Made by a program: the position numbers and the translations under genes. This document shows positions 1 through 11,462 of a DNA stretch of 64,000 bases, piece after piece. Every line of letters starts with the position of its first letter. Within the stretch, counting starts at the first letter, position 1. The DNA comes from Sequoia sempervirens. Its lineage: Eukaryota; Streptophyta; Pinopsida; Cupressales; Cupressaceae. The notes under the pieces were generated by a model. That model had not been told where the DNA came from. It did no database searches and worked only from the letters and a program-made list of their open reading frames with translations. The stretch covers positions 186,001-250,000 of the forward strand of contig VDFB02344161.1 of NCBI GenBank assembly GCA_007258455.2, in the 5' to 3' direction.

Positions 1-46
1 ATGTAGAGGCATGGGGTTTGTTGGATTATTTATATTCATGAAATAA

Positions 47-275
47 GTAGCAGTGGTCACAAAGATCATTACTAAATCTAAAATGTGTAGCATTGATCAC
101 ATAGATCATTGTTGAATCTAAAAAATGTAGCATTGGCCACATAGATCATTGGTAAATCTAAAACATTTGTAGCATTAATCACTAAGATTGTTATTGAACC
201 TAAAAATTTATAGCATTGATCATAGATATCATTTGTGAGCCTAAAAAATTATGTTGATCATAGAGATCATTGTTA
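47..275. repeat. Tandem repeat, ~42-bp unit, about 6 copies
   Basis: Six imperfect consecutive copies of a unit of the form 'GTAGCATTGATCACATAGAT' followed by 'CATTGTTGAATCTAAAA'. Spacing is about 39-44 bp and drift increases to the right. The array may begin before the window. No coding frame is carried through it. It looks like a small minisatellite or the internal repeat of an old element. Confidence 0.75.
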
Positions 276-3200
276 GATATGTGAAGGTTTTGATCATAAA
301 TATAAATGGAAATGAAATCACTTCCTTTATTGGTATAACTATGAAAGACATCTTATTATGGATAATGATGGACAAAGGTAATCAAGGGTGTTCAAAACAA
401 GGATAAGTTTTTATATTTTCAAGAAGGTATTTGTGTTAAATATTCTTCATTTGTACATGGGTATCTAATAAACCTATTTATTATAGGTGCCCCTATCATT
501 TGGTTGATTTGTGTTTTGTGATAAAATAAAGTTTATGGACAGTTTTATAAAATATATAAACTATATTTAATCACACCCAACACATTTGTATTGTAGATTC
601 ATGTCTCATGCAAGAGACATGTCTCTCCAAGCATGACATTTATTTAAATATCTTTGGATCCATCAATTTGGAAATAGAGAAAATATATTCAAGCTTTATA
701 ATTTGAACATTGACAACCAACATTATTCCCACACTCTAGGAAGAATAACTTATAAGCACAAAATATTACTATCCTTATTCCCCACTAGGAATCCATAATC
801 AACCAAATTCAAAATCATTCATTTCTTACATATAATGTTGACCACCTAGATATATTCAAGAATACATCACTACCAGTTATGTCTTCTAGAACGTTGATTC
901 TAGTAATGGGACTTAAATCTACATATTTAAAATAACATGTGGTGCCTATGTTGTAACTGTTTTGGTTAATAAGTTGGGGCATTTATCACTAAAATTTAAC
1001 AAATTCTCCAAACACCACAATAGCATTTAGAATTCATGACATTGTGTAATCATAAAGACATAAGGATACATATGAAACATGATCTCTCCAAAGGGGAAAA
1101 CATGATGCATGTGATTCCAAGGACATGATAATGAAACAAGAAAAATATTTTGGATGGTACCATAAACTATTTTTATATAATAGATAATGGTTCTTACCTT
1201 GTGAATGTCCTTCATGGATCTACCATTTTAAATATTCATCATTTATACCTCAACCCTCACCTTCCAAGTTTTCATGAAAGCTCTAGTGCCTATTTTTTCT
1301 CACATACCACTATGTCATACCATGTCTATGATCCTCCCTATATATATCCATATATTATTTCATTACATAATTTTTTCCCTATCACATTTCACTATCTCAT
1401 CTTAATTTGGCATAATTTATTGATATGTTTGATAGTGGTCAAAAATATCTTCAATTTACATCTTTACACATGTCAACATCCAACACACTCTAATAATTTA
1501 TTTATCCTTTATTTTCACCTCGATTTCATAGTAACATATTTGAATACAACCAAACCCATCTTTCTTATATTCCATTCCTATAACTTGTACACCTTTTCTA
1601 TCATGTGTTTTATAGATATGTCAATAGGTACATAGTCAACATCAACGTTGAACACTTGCTATAACATATTCCACTTATCACTACATTAACAACACTTTCA
1701 TATGCTTAGTTTCATTTACAAACATATAATTTTATTATTTAACAAAACAAGGGGAAATCCCTTTAATACACACACTTAGACTTAACATATTTGACCAAAG
1801 TTGAATCTATAATATACAGATTTTCTTTACATCCTATGGATCATATGCAATAAAACAACTTGCACAATAGAGGAATATAACAAAAAATGGGTTATAAATA
1901 ATAATGATATTCCACCTAGAGGGGGCAACCTCCTAATCCAATTTGAGGGGGTACCTCCAATAGTCTTCAATAAGAATAATATACTCAACATGATGATAAT
2001 AACTACCCACCAACTTCTATATATACCTAATTATGCCTTGGCTACAACCTAAGCTAACTTGTATACTTAATTATAATCCCTAGGATGACCTAGCTACCTA
2101 TATGATTATAATAATGATTAATTTAACTTATTTAAGAGTTAAGGTAGTGACATTTTGACTACTCGTAACACAATACACACTATGGGATTAGGGGCATAGC
2201 ATCATATATCTTAAGTGGCACATCACTATATGGAATAACTAGTATCTATCTCTTATATGGAATATTTATTCAACTAGATCCTAGGGGTATTAATTACTTA
2301 CTAGCTCGAGGGTTACATATTTCATATGTTAATCATAGGGAGCATGAAAGACCTTTTTTTTATACTTCATCTCACACATTTCACACTTTGTAGTGCATTC
2401 TTCTTTGTTTCCTTAGGATTGTAGACATACCTCTCACATGTATGACATACTCACAACCTTTGGGAGCATAACTAATTTAGGAGGATCTAAGTCATTATAT
2501 CATATTGCATATCTCAAGTTTTTCTTGATGAATTTTATGATTTTGTTGGTAGAATCAACCTAGTCAACACTTATATTCTAGACCACAACTCATAACCCCA
2601 TACTAACATTACTTCATAGCTTAAATTTTCCTAGCAGTTGTGAGAAATTATGACATTTGAAATGAGAATATGAATTGTCATGTCCCAAATGAAACCTTAT
2701 ATTATTCCCTCTTTGTATATTAATGTATATAAACATTATTTGAAAGATGATGGTTGAGAAATGGTTGTATGATGTGATAGAAAACACACATCTATTTTCA
2801 TAGATCATGTACATAACTAGTATAATATAAATATGTTTTTAAAATTATATTTTATCTTATCTTTGTTTCTATCATTTAATTATATTCCTAAGTCCCTATC
2901 ATAGTACCAACCTTCTACATGCATGACCTCATTGAATCTATTTGATTATATTATACACTAAGCTTTACATTTAGGTCTCAGATTAGTGTTACTAGAGATA
3001 TCTCACTTCATGTCATTTAAGTGTTATTAGAGTGGTTATCATCTCTAATTGTATGCCTAGTCACATGAGATTGAATACTATAAGCTATTGTTCAAAATTC
3101 ATGAACCTTCATCATACCTTCCTTCACATCCTCAGATGGGAGAAAAAAAGTAAACTATATTAAGAAAATAAATTTTCTAAAGATGATAAGGGAAACTTTG

Positions 3201-3490
3201 TAAAGGCAATGAGAGGAATTGTAGAAACACCATACACATGAAAGAGTGAGTATTGTGGATCAATTTTCATAAATTTTTAAATAATTTTAAAACTATAATA
3301 ATTTATAAAAACTATTTGGCAGTCATGTGTCATATAAGGCGTAAGCTAATAGACATCCATATGTTTTAAGTCAAGATAGATGCATGTTCCCTAGAAAAAT
3401 AGCTTAACCAAATTTGCTTATGTTGTGAAATTAATTAATTCTTTGACCAAAGTATCATATGCACTCTTCTAAAAGTTTTCCTTTTTAGTG
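276..3490. other. AT-rich non-genic stretch
   Basis: No recognisable gene, RNA or element boundary was seen. The longest open frame, 1150..1635 on the plus strand, is low-complexity, rich in His, Tyr, Ile, Leu and Phe, and resembles no family. It is probably chance. Confidence 0.5.
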
Positions 3491-3499
3491 AAGAAATGG

Positions 3500-3860
3500 G
3501 AGAATAACTATTGCACAACATATGAGGATGACTCATACACACTTGTAGACATATGGAATGGTTTCATTACAACCTTCAAAGAAACCTGCTATCTTGTAGG
3601 AAACTATGATGACTAGTACATCAAGTTCTATTAGATTTTCCAAGGTTGAGATCAATTAATACAAGAATACATGGACATATTTCATACTTTGGTGTTTAAA
3701 TTGGGTATTCAAGATTTAGAGCAAAATTTTGTTTTGAAGTACTATTTAGGCCTAAGACCCCATTCGATCAAATATGGATCTTATAGAATTCCTCCATGTC
3801 ATAGTAAAATGTGGTAAAATACCTCTCATCTACCAAGTCCTTATATTTCAAAGCCTTAAT
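3500..3860 (+). pseudogene. Ty3/Gypsy gag fragment
   Basis: With stops at about 3614, 3634 and 3646 ignored, the plus strand reads 'LIQEYMDIFHTLVFKLGIQD' and then 'LEQNFVLKYYLGLRPHSIKY'. That is the capsid pattern of plant Ty3/Gypsy gag: a W/F-rich start, a Q-EYM-F-L segment and a conserved L-KY-GL near its end. The reading ends near 3830, where the frame dissolves. This is one isolated gag segment without adjacent PR or RT, so it is a separate fragment from the Gypsy element starting near 5.1 kb. The assignment rests on motif reading only. Confidence 0.6.
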
Positions 3861-5090
3861 AGACGTAAATGAAGGTGGTCTACACAAGATGGTATTAGGC
3901 CCCAAGGGAGCCTCATGTTAGCAAGTACTTCCTAGGATTATTGGAGCATAAATTTAAAAGTGAGTTAGGGAACATGACCACTGAGTGGCAAAGGCATTTG
4001 CTACAACATACCCATCAATGGATTTCAATTAATGAAAATTGGTGCGCCTTTACCTAAGGGTATTAAAGATGAAAGGGTCCTCATTTCAAGAGGATATAAA
4101 ATTTAAAAAGGAGCAATCATAGAACCAATAGAAAACTAATATCATGATAAACCTTAGGTTTTTAATTTTTGGTTTTATGTATTCTATTTTCATGATTGTA
4201 TTGATGTGGGTTTGTTCAAAGTTTGTACTAGAACCTTTGTAACTTTGAAGAGTAAGTGCAAATAGTAGATTTGGTATTGTTTGAGTGTCTCTAGGAGTCT
4301 TTTGTGTATTTTCTTGATGGGTAATTAATTAGTTGGTCAGCTAAAATGCCATAAAATTATTTTGAAGATTTTTGTAATGCATCTTCTCGAGAATATGCAG
4401 TTTTACTTTTGTATCGATAAGTAGACTCTTAGAAAATATTGTAATTTATTTTATTTGTTCATCTGCACATGTAGAACCCAATTTATTTGTGCATTTGAAT
4501 GGATATAGCTTTGGGTATATCTTGATTAAGGTATCCCATTTAGTTTTAACTTTGTATAAAATTCATGTTTTATGCTTAATTAGATATAGGCATTGGTTTG
4601 CAATTTGTTCCCCAATTCTATCACCTCAACACATTCTACATGAACTAAACATTATCTACAATTTTAGTTGTCTTTTTTCTTTTTTGCTTCAATGTGTATA
4701 AGTGCATAGTAAAAATGGGGGTTGATATATCCATATTTTACACACTATACTTGGCAAGCATTTTTGTTCTATATAAAGTGGGGCATAACCTTGTAAGTTC
4801 AACCAACACGTGGATACGTTGTGAAAATCATAATAGGGGTACACTTTGCAATGGGTATGGTTTGAAACAAGGTGATTGTTTAATTTTTATATTGTCGTGT
4901 ATCCCAACACCTTAGGGAAACCCCTATCAATCTTGCAAAGCCAGAAGTGAAGGTCACACCCACCTTTATAATTGGTCCTCAATTGCCCAACTAGAACATA
5001 GGTTTATTGTAACATTTTTTCTAGGTTTGACAACCTTGGCACTTAGGGGACTATCCTACCTTAGGGATTTGGGACCTACAACTTAGATCA
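3861..5090. other. Non-coding stretch, probably including the decayed 5' LTR of the next Gypsy element
   Basis: No credible gene is present. The two short open frames at 4489..4915 are not conserved-looking. Because two primer-binding-like sites follow at 5099 and 5251, the several hundred bases before 5095 are expected to be a 5' LTR. No second LTR is visible in the window to confirm it. Confidence 0.4.
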
Positions 5091-5098
5091 CCAATAAA

Positions 5099-5117
5099 TT
5101 GGTGTCATTGCTAGAGA
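5099..5117 (+). other. Decayed tRNA-Asp-type primer-binding site, copy 1
   Basis: The sequence TTGGTGTCATTGCTAGAGA aligns with TTGGCGCCGTTGCCGGGGA, the primer site complementary to tRNA-Asp used by many plant Athila/Tat Gypsy elements. Every difference is C-to-T or G-to-A, as expected for methyl-cytosine deamination in a silenced element. It sits about 500 bp before the first gag-like sequence. Confidence 0.55.
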
Positions 5118-5250
5118 AATTTTGAATTAGTTATTGTTGGTGAAGTGTAAAATTAGTGCATATTTTGAAAACCTCTACAATTTGATTGCCAGTTTTAGCT
5201 AGTAGATTTACGCTTGGGTGAGTTTGTTAGCCCATCAACTCACCAAAAAA

Positions 5251-5269
5251 TTGATACCATTGTTGGGGA
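5251..5269 (+). other. Decayed tRNA-Asp-type primer-binding site, copy 2
   Basis: The sequence TTGATACCATTGTTGGGGA is again the tRNA-Asp-type primer site changed only by C/G-to-T/A transitions. It lies 152 bp after copy 1, and both are preceded by a similar 'CACCAA' run. A local duplication of the LTR/leader junction, or two nested elements, would explain two sites. Confidence 0.55.
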
Positions 5270-6119
5270 GTAGTTTAATTCAACATCCAATCTGAAGACC
5301 TTGGTTAATTAGTGTTTATGGTGTAGCAAGGAAAATAGATCCTTGGTTAATATTTTCAAGAATTTTCTATTATAGAAAACCTATTAAGGAAATACTCAAA
5401 TTATTTGCAAGCAAAAAATATAAAAAAAATGAGGAAAATGATTTATAAGTCAATGAAAACCTAATGTGATTCTAGCTAAAGTAAGGAGACATTAGGTTGA
5501 GTGGAGCGATAAAAAATTATGTAAGTCACCTATACAAAAATCCCAAGGTATTGAATTAGAAGGTGCCTTATGTAGAGGAGAAGCATTAGAGGCCCAATTT
5601 CAATATACTTCTAATTATTTTCTAATAACATGATTAGAACAACTAGAAAAATTCATAGACCTAAATATGATATTAGAAGGAATGGTACTATTTTGGTAAA
5701 AGAAATAGAGTAGGCCCCTATAATCCATAAATAAATGATCATGATATTGAAAAGAATAGTGTGGAAGAGCAAGTTTCTCACTTGCATGTTGATTCTCCTA
5801 ATAGGTCACATAGAGATGAGGTTGAACAAGAACCTCCATTCCTTGATATTGATACAACTGCTCGATCATAAAATGAATGAGGGAAAATGGATTAGATTAG
5901 AAAATTAACTTTTAGACCAAATGCATCAAAGATGTAAAAAATCAATAAAGGAGATTGAAAGGCAACAAGCACATATTTCCCTAAATGCATAGTTTTTAAA
6001 ACAAAATCAAAATATTTCTCAATAGTATATTATAAATTAGAATAATGTAGAGATTGCTCCAAATCAGCATGGACACAATGTGCAACTAAATCAACAATAA
6101 GAAGATATAATAAAAACAT

Positions 6120-7132
6120 AAGAGTTAGCCCTAGAAGATATGCTCATATGTTTGATCTAGTAAGACATCCACTAGGAATGGAAAGATACAAGAAACTTGA
6201 ATTTTATGGTATTCCAAGATACCCTAATCCAATTCCAAATTATATTAGAGGAAGAGTACCTAAATTATAGGGAAATAATACTATAATTGGTAAGGACCAC
6301 TTACAATGTTTCAAAAATTTAAAATATGAATATATTTGATAAAAATCTTTGTGAAATTGAAGAAAGTGCAAAAGAATGGTATAGGAGTTTACTAGATGGT
6401 AGCATAGCCTCATGGGATGAGTTTGTGAGGATTTTTACATTGCAATATGGAGAGAGGGTCGATCCAAAGTTTGCAATCTATGAGATGAAAACTATAAAAG
6501 GGGGTAAATGAGGTTGATGTCGATTTCAACAATAGGTTTATGATGACTATGAGGAAATTTCCTTCCCATTTGAGGCCAAATGAGTCCATGTGCCTTGTTT
6601 TATATTGTGGAGCATTTGATGCCAAATTATGCTATTGCTTGCAGGATAAAAATCCCAAAACATTAAGGGAGTTTTATGCCATAACTAGCAATATAGAGAG
6701 CAACATGAGATAATTTAGTAAAAGCATTAAAATAGCTAATGTAAACCTTAAAAAATAGGTTCAACAACTTTTAAAAAACCCCTCATAGAAGAAGAAAAAC
6801 ATTACAAATTAATGGGAGCTACAAAGGATCTCTAATACAAGGTTGCAAAAAATGAGAAGGGGTTACCTTCTAATAATGTTACTACTCATTTTCATGAAGG
6901 TTATAGATTGCATAACATACCTTACCATTATGATTGGTCTAAGAGACATGAAAAAAAGAACAATAAAATGGTTCCAAAACATGCAAACCAAGGTTACCAA
7001 GAGAGAAACACCCCTCATCCCTGGAGGAAGGATCATATGAATCTTCAAGAAGATTCATTCTGGTGTGATATGTGTTACTTTCCCGATGATCCATCAAAGT
7101 GTGTTGCTACAACACTTATAGAAGATAAATAA
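6120..7132 (+). pseudogene. Gypsy gag pseudogene
   Basis: The most readable block is 6326..6511, which contains 'ESAKEWYRSL' and 'SWDEFVRIF'. This is the capsid signature of plant Ty3/Gypsy gag, where the polyprotein has A-x-x-W-[FY]-x-x-L followed by I-x-S-W-x-E-[FL]. A second block at 6908..7132 has 'WCDMCYFPDDPSKC', a Cys-containing tract in the later part of gag. Stops and frame changes separate the blocks. No start can be trusted. Confidence 0.65.
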
Positions 7133-7999
7133 TTCTAAGAGGATGGTACACTTGAGTACTATGAAGATGATAATGTGAACCAACTAGATGCATATAAAGA
7201 AGATCAATTATTAATATGATCATGGCAACAATCATATTTAGTATGAGCTACCAAACATGGAATTCAATCCATTAAAAGAGTTGATGCAAGAAAGGTACAA
7301 GAGAGTTAAACCATCTAATGAAGGCATCAAAGCTCTCATTGATGCATCTACCTTTCAAGTGCAAAGTGATTACTAGTTGTTTCTATACCAAATGTGTCAA
7401 CTGCACAAATAGGCAAAGGAAAATAAAAAAGATAACAATGCAGAACAAAGTACAAAATGGGATGTAGGAAAGTCACCAACATGGAAGAAGATGCTTAAGC
7501 CAGATGCATACCTACAAAAGAAATATGTCCCAAAATATAAGAATGTTGGTATCCCAATCAACAATATCAAGCACTCAAAGATGACTAAAAATTATGACAA
7601 ACATAATCAAGCCAAGGAAGCAACAAATGAAAAATAAATAGTTGTTATAAATGTTGGGAATGCATAAAGCATAAAGTAAGTTTCTTTTAATAATCATGTG
7701 TGATGTCTTTCATCCTTGACACTAATGTTGTGACCATTCCATTATCAACCCGTTTACCAAGATATTAGCTAATAGATATGGCTCAAGCATTGCATCAAAT
7801 GAAGGTCAAAGTGCTAGTTAGGGAACTACTTAAGATCCTTGAACACAAAGTAAATGCATTGCTATATTAATCCTCATACTATTTTTTTATCAACTTGATG
7901 AAGCTTCTAGCAATCGTAAGGAAGGCACTAATGAAGCTAATTTCCAGAATCACTTGAGATTTTCTTGGGCAGTAGGCCTATTAGTAATCAATAGGCAAT

Positions 8000-8115
8000 C
8001 AATCTATTTTATACCTCTACTAATTAAAGGTTGGTTGGTACATAATTGTATTTTAGATTTTGGAGCATCTAACAATATGATGCCTCTAGAAGTCATGAAC
8101 TAATTGGATTGCATA
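8000..8115 (+). pseudogene. Gypsy aspartic protease active-site remnant
   Basis: The translation around 8036..8100 reads 'CILDFGASNNMMPLEVM'. The retroviral-type protease triad D-[ST]-G-A appears here as D-F-G-A, followed by the usual N-x-M-P. This fixes the protease between gag and RNase H. The changed second residue and nearby stops indicate loss of function. Confidence 0.65.
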
Positions 8116-8404
8116 TTTTGAAATTTTATCACAAGTACTTTACCATGAATTCTTGAAAATTAAATGATGTATTAGTGCAACTTTCCACATACCCAAGGAA
8201 ATACTTCTCAATGGATATCATAGTTGTTTGTCTAGTTAAATGGGGTATGCTTCTATTTGAAAAATGGTTAACTTCAATTGGTGGTAGCATCCAAATAGAT
8301 TTTCTTTATGATACCATACCACTAGAAGGAAAATAAGTACAATAACATAGTGAAAATAAGATGCTCCACATTATGGAGAATCCAAATGAAAAAAAAAATG
8401 AAAT

Positions 8405-8926
8405 ATGTTTGACATGGATTCAGGCTATTTCATTAGATACTATGACGATGAGTTTGAGAAGTACGTTGACCTTGATTTATTTTCCCCACATCAATATCTT
8501 GAGAGTGATGGCATTTGGAATATGCATTTTGATGGTGCCTATTCAAGAGAAGGAAATGGTGTAAGAACTGTAGTGATGTCATGTAATGGAACAAAATATA
8601 AGTTCACCTTCAAGTTGAACCTTGAGTGTACCAATAATGTGACTAAATATGAGGCTTTATTGCTTGGCTTAAATGTGGTATCAAGATATGGAATCAAATG
8701 CCTAAGATTCAATGATGATTCAGAAGTTGTGGTATCTCAAGTCAAAGGCACATATGCTACTAAGGAGAAGAGGTTAAAAATGTATAGTAATGTTGTATGG
8801 GATACTATTGAGATGTTTAATGCATTTAACATCAAATGGGTTGAAAGAGAAAATAAGGTAATAGTTGATGCCTTTGTTGTATTAGCTCCAATATTTGACA
8901 CTTCCTTAACATCTCAATATTTCTAA
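8405..8926 (+). pseudogene. RVT_3-type RNase H domain of the Gypsy element
   Basis: This 173-codon open frame has the plant RVT_3 RNase H pattern: 'MHFDGAYSREGNG' (first catalytic Asp near residue 44), 'TNNVTKYEALLLGL' (catalytic Glu near residue 82), 'LRFNDDSEVVVSQVKG' (second Asp near residues 103-104) and a late Arg-Glu-Asn...Asp tract ('VERENKVIVDAF'). RNase H removes RNA from the RNA/DNA hybrid during element replication. The domain lies before the RT start, an unusual order compared with the standard PR-RT-RNH-IN. It is the longest clean frame of the element. The start is arbitrary because the domain was part of a polyprotein. Confidence 0.75.
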
Positions 8927-8978
8927 TAATATCTATAGTTGGTAGGTTTTCAATGATGATTAACATATTTATAATTTT

Positions 8979-9595
8979 TTGAATTGCATTAGGCACTTCA
9001 AAAATTATTTGATTGATTGGCAACCCATAGTGGAAGAAGATGGAAAAGAGTATCTCCTTGGAAATAAAACTATACATCTTAAAACAAATACCATTCCAAG
9101 AGGGCTTGTGGAATTAGTGAGAATGTTTGATCATTCTGATTATTACAAAATAAGAAGCAAGGAAGATATAGGTGTGAACTTGGGAACTGAATCAACCCCC
9201 AGGATGATCTACCTTAGCAAAGGGTTAAAACCAATGGAGAAGCAAATGCTAATAGCATTATTAAAAGGGTATTAAAATATAATTTACTTGGTCTTATGAT
9301 GAGTTGAAGGCTTATAGAGAAGATTTGTTCCAACACACCATTCCTTTGGAGCCTAGTACAAATTCCTTTAGGTAGAAGCATCATCCCATTAACCTTACTC
9401 TCATCCCTCAAATGTAGAGAGTTGATGAAGTTGAAAGGAGGTTTAATCAAACCAATCACACACTTAGAGTGGTTTTCAAACTTGATTCTTGGGAGAGATA
9501 AATTATGGAGATATGAGGATATCTGTGGATTTTAGAAACGTAAATATCAAATCCCTCTAGATGAAATCATTTACCCTTATCCTTTTTACGTTTAA
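8979..9595 (+). pseudogene. Gypsy pre-RT linker and N-terminal RT
   Basis: The open frame 8979..9275 contains 'LGTESTPRMIYLSKGLKPME', the linker that precedes RT in plant Gypsy polyproteins. It is followed, across stops, by 'REDLFQHTIPLEPST', 'HHPINLTLIPQM', 'GGLIKPITHLEWFSN' and 'YEDICGF', which track the first conserved RT blocks. Readable RT stops at the 'YPYPF' position near 9590, before the YxDD active site. The polymerase is therefore truncated and inactive. Confidence 0.65.
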
Positions 9596-9599
9596 AAAA

Positions 9600-11400
9600 A
9601 AAAGAGTTTCCAAGCAAGTTGTAATTAGTGCCTATATATGCAACATGCATTACTTAAAAGTGTAATTAGTGCCTATTTTAAATATATGAAAAGTATTTCT
9701 CATTGCATGTATTTTTAACGGAGCCCTCATTGTGAGGAGAATACAAGAATTGTCATCCATGTTTGTTTCTATAAATGCTTAAAAATATTTACTTTTCATT
9801 TGATTGCTTGTTTTACTATGACATGCATCCTCATTGTAGTTTACACGCATATCAAAGTGGGGGAAAAATCTAAGGATGAAAATCATATACTCAATGCCCT
9901 TTCCCCTTATGTTTTGGGCTCACTTCCTCTAAATTTTGCTTTATATAATAAGTTCAAGTGGCATATTATTGCATTGGATTTAGCTCATGGCCTAGGAACC
10001 GGTCTTGATTCAAATTGAACCTATCACCTTTTTTCCACTAGTCATTGTGAGTTGAATTAATGCATCTTTGTGTAAATTTGTGTTATAAGAACATTTAACA
10101 TTCATTTAGAATCATGTTGTGTGTCCTATTCTATCTACACACCATCATAACAATATCATTGAGCATCCTAATTGCATTATCAATCTACATTATCATCCTC
10201 GGCATATAATGCTTACATGTTGTCTTCAATGTTTGTTCATTGTTGTTAAACTAGTCCACCCATGGGCTTGACAAAAGGAGAACAAATCCTAGCCTATCAA
10301 GTTCTTGAATGGTTTCTCTTGACACCACATCTCTTAGACATAGACACATCAAGTTGAGGCACGTCAATACAATTGTAAATTATATGTCAATTCATTTCCA
10401 TTGGTCATTTCTATAGTACAAATTCACTTCCACAAGTGTAAATCTCAATTTCATAGGCATAGATAGGAACCAAAGCAAGATACAATTAATTTACAAACCT
10501 TGAGATGTTAATCCAAAGAGGCCTTATTTGTCTACATATCAATAAATTCATTCCTAACATCTTCAACAATATATTCCTCCATTTCTAACATATATTTTTT
10601 CTTTTCTTGATGAGTAGACATGGAGTATAAATCTAAAATGTTGATTAAAAAACACCTAGATAGATTTTACTAGAAACACTCTCATTCAATATATTCTTCT
10701 ATTCAAATTTTAAGCTAAGGATCATATTTAATTCTAAAATTTGTGTTCCAATCTCTAACTCTCTCTCAAGATTTGGATTTTACTTATCATTGTAATTTAA
10801 TTAGTATAGATATCTTAAATACATCTATTTAAAAGACACCAAGACATATGAATCTCAAAGTATCTATATTAAAACTATTATTTAAAATGGATAAAAAACT
10901 TGAGATTATATCTTAACATCTTTTAGATAAATTTAGTTAAGATAACTATACTAGTATAATTACAAATTTCATTTTAATGTTATAATACCAATATTTTTAA
11001 TATTTTTTTGAATTAACATATGTTTTTATAAATAACAAGTATGTCTAGTTTCTTAAGTTAAGAACTGAATTTATGTGACAGGTGTTATTTCCCCTTAACA
11101 AATATATTTAGTTTGTATAATTAAATAACACCTCTTACATATTTAGTGAGTTATTTCCCCTTTAACAAATAACAAATATATTTAATGAGAGGTGTTATTT
11201 CCCCTTAATTAATATTGATGTTCTCTTTATTTAATCAAAATTTTATGATATAAATTCACTAAAAACAATTTCAAATAGAAATTAAATGCAAATAAATACA
11301 CATTTTTTTTAAAGTAAGTTTGACTATAGGGCTTTTTAAATGGGTTTAGAATTTTATAAACCCTGAAGCATTAGTAATGTTAGGCTACTAAATTGCTGCA
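9600..11400. other. Non-genic stretch before the NOSIP gene
   Basis: No gene was recognised. Around 11080..11205 a short motif resembling GGTGTTATTTCCCCTTAAC recurs two to three times with ATATTTA spacers, suggesting a small local duplication. The interval also holds the expected 3' UTR and downstream region of the minus-strand gene ending at 11463. Confidence 0.45.
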
Positions 11401-11462
11401 AAGAACACAAATAATTCTAGGTAAATGTTTTAACAACATATACATATGCAACAATCTCTTTC

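Larger units (their letters stand above)
5600..9600 (+). mobile_element. Decayed Tat/Athila-like Ty3/Gypsy element, 3'-truncated
   Basis: The plus strand carries, in order, a gag leader and gag (about 5.7-7.1 kb), a protease active-site region (8.0-8.1 kb), an RVT_3-type RNase H (8.4-8.9 kb), the linker that normally precedes RT (about 9.0-9.28 kb), and the first ~90 codons of RT (to about 9.59 kb). The rest of RT, the usual Gypsy RNase H and the integrase are missing, and no 3' LTR is seen. Frames change often and stops are frequent, so it is long dead. The tRNA-Asp-type primer sites upstream fit the same lineage. Confidence 0.7.

Noticed and set aside
1150..1635. 161-codon plus-strand open frame
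   Set aside because: Composition is dominated by His, Tyr, Phe, Ile and Leu as expected from translating AT-rich non-coding DNA; no domain, no codon preference and no neighbour that would explain it.
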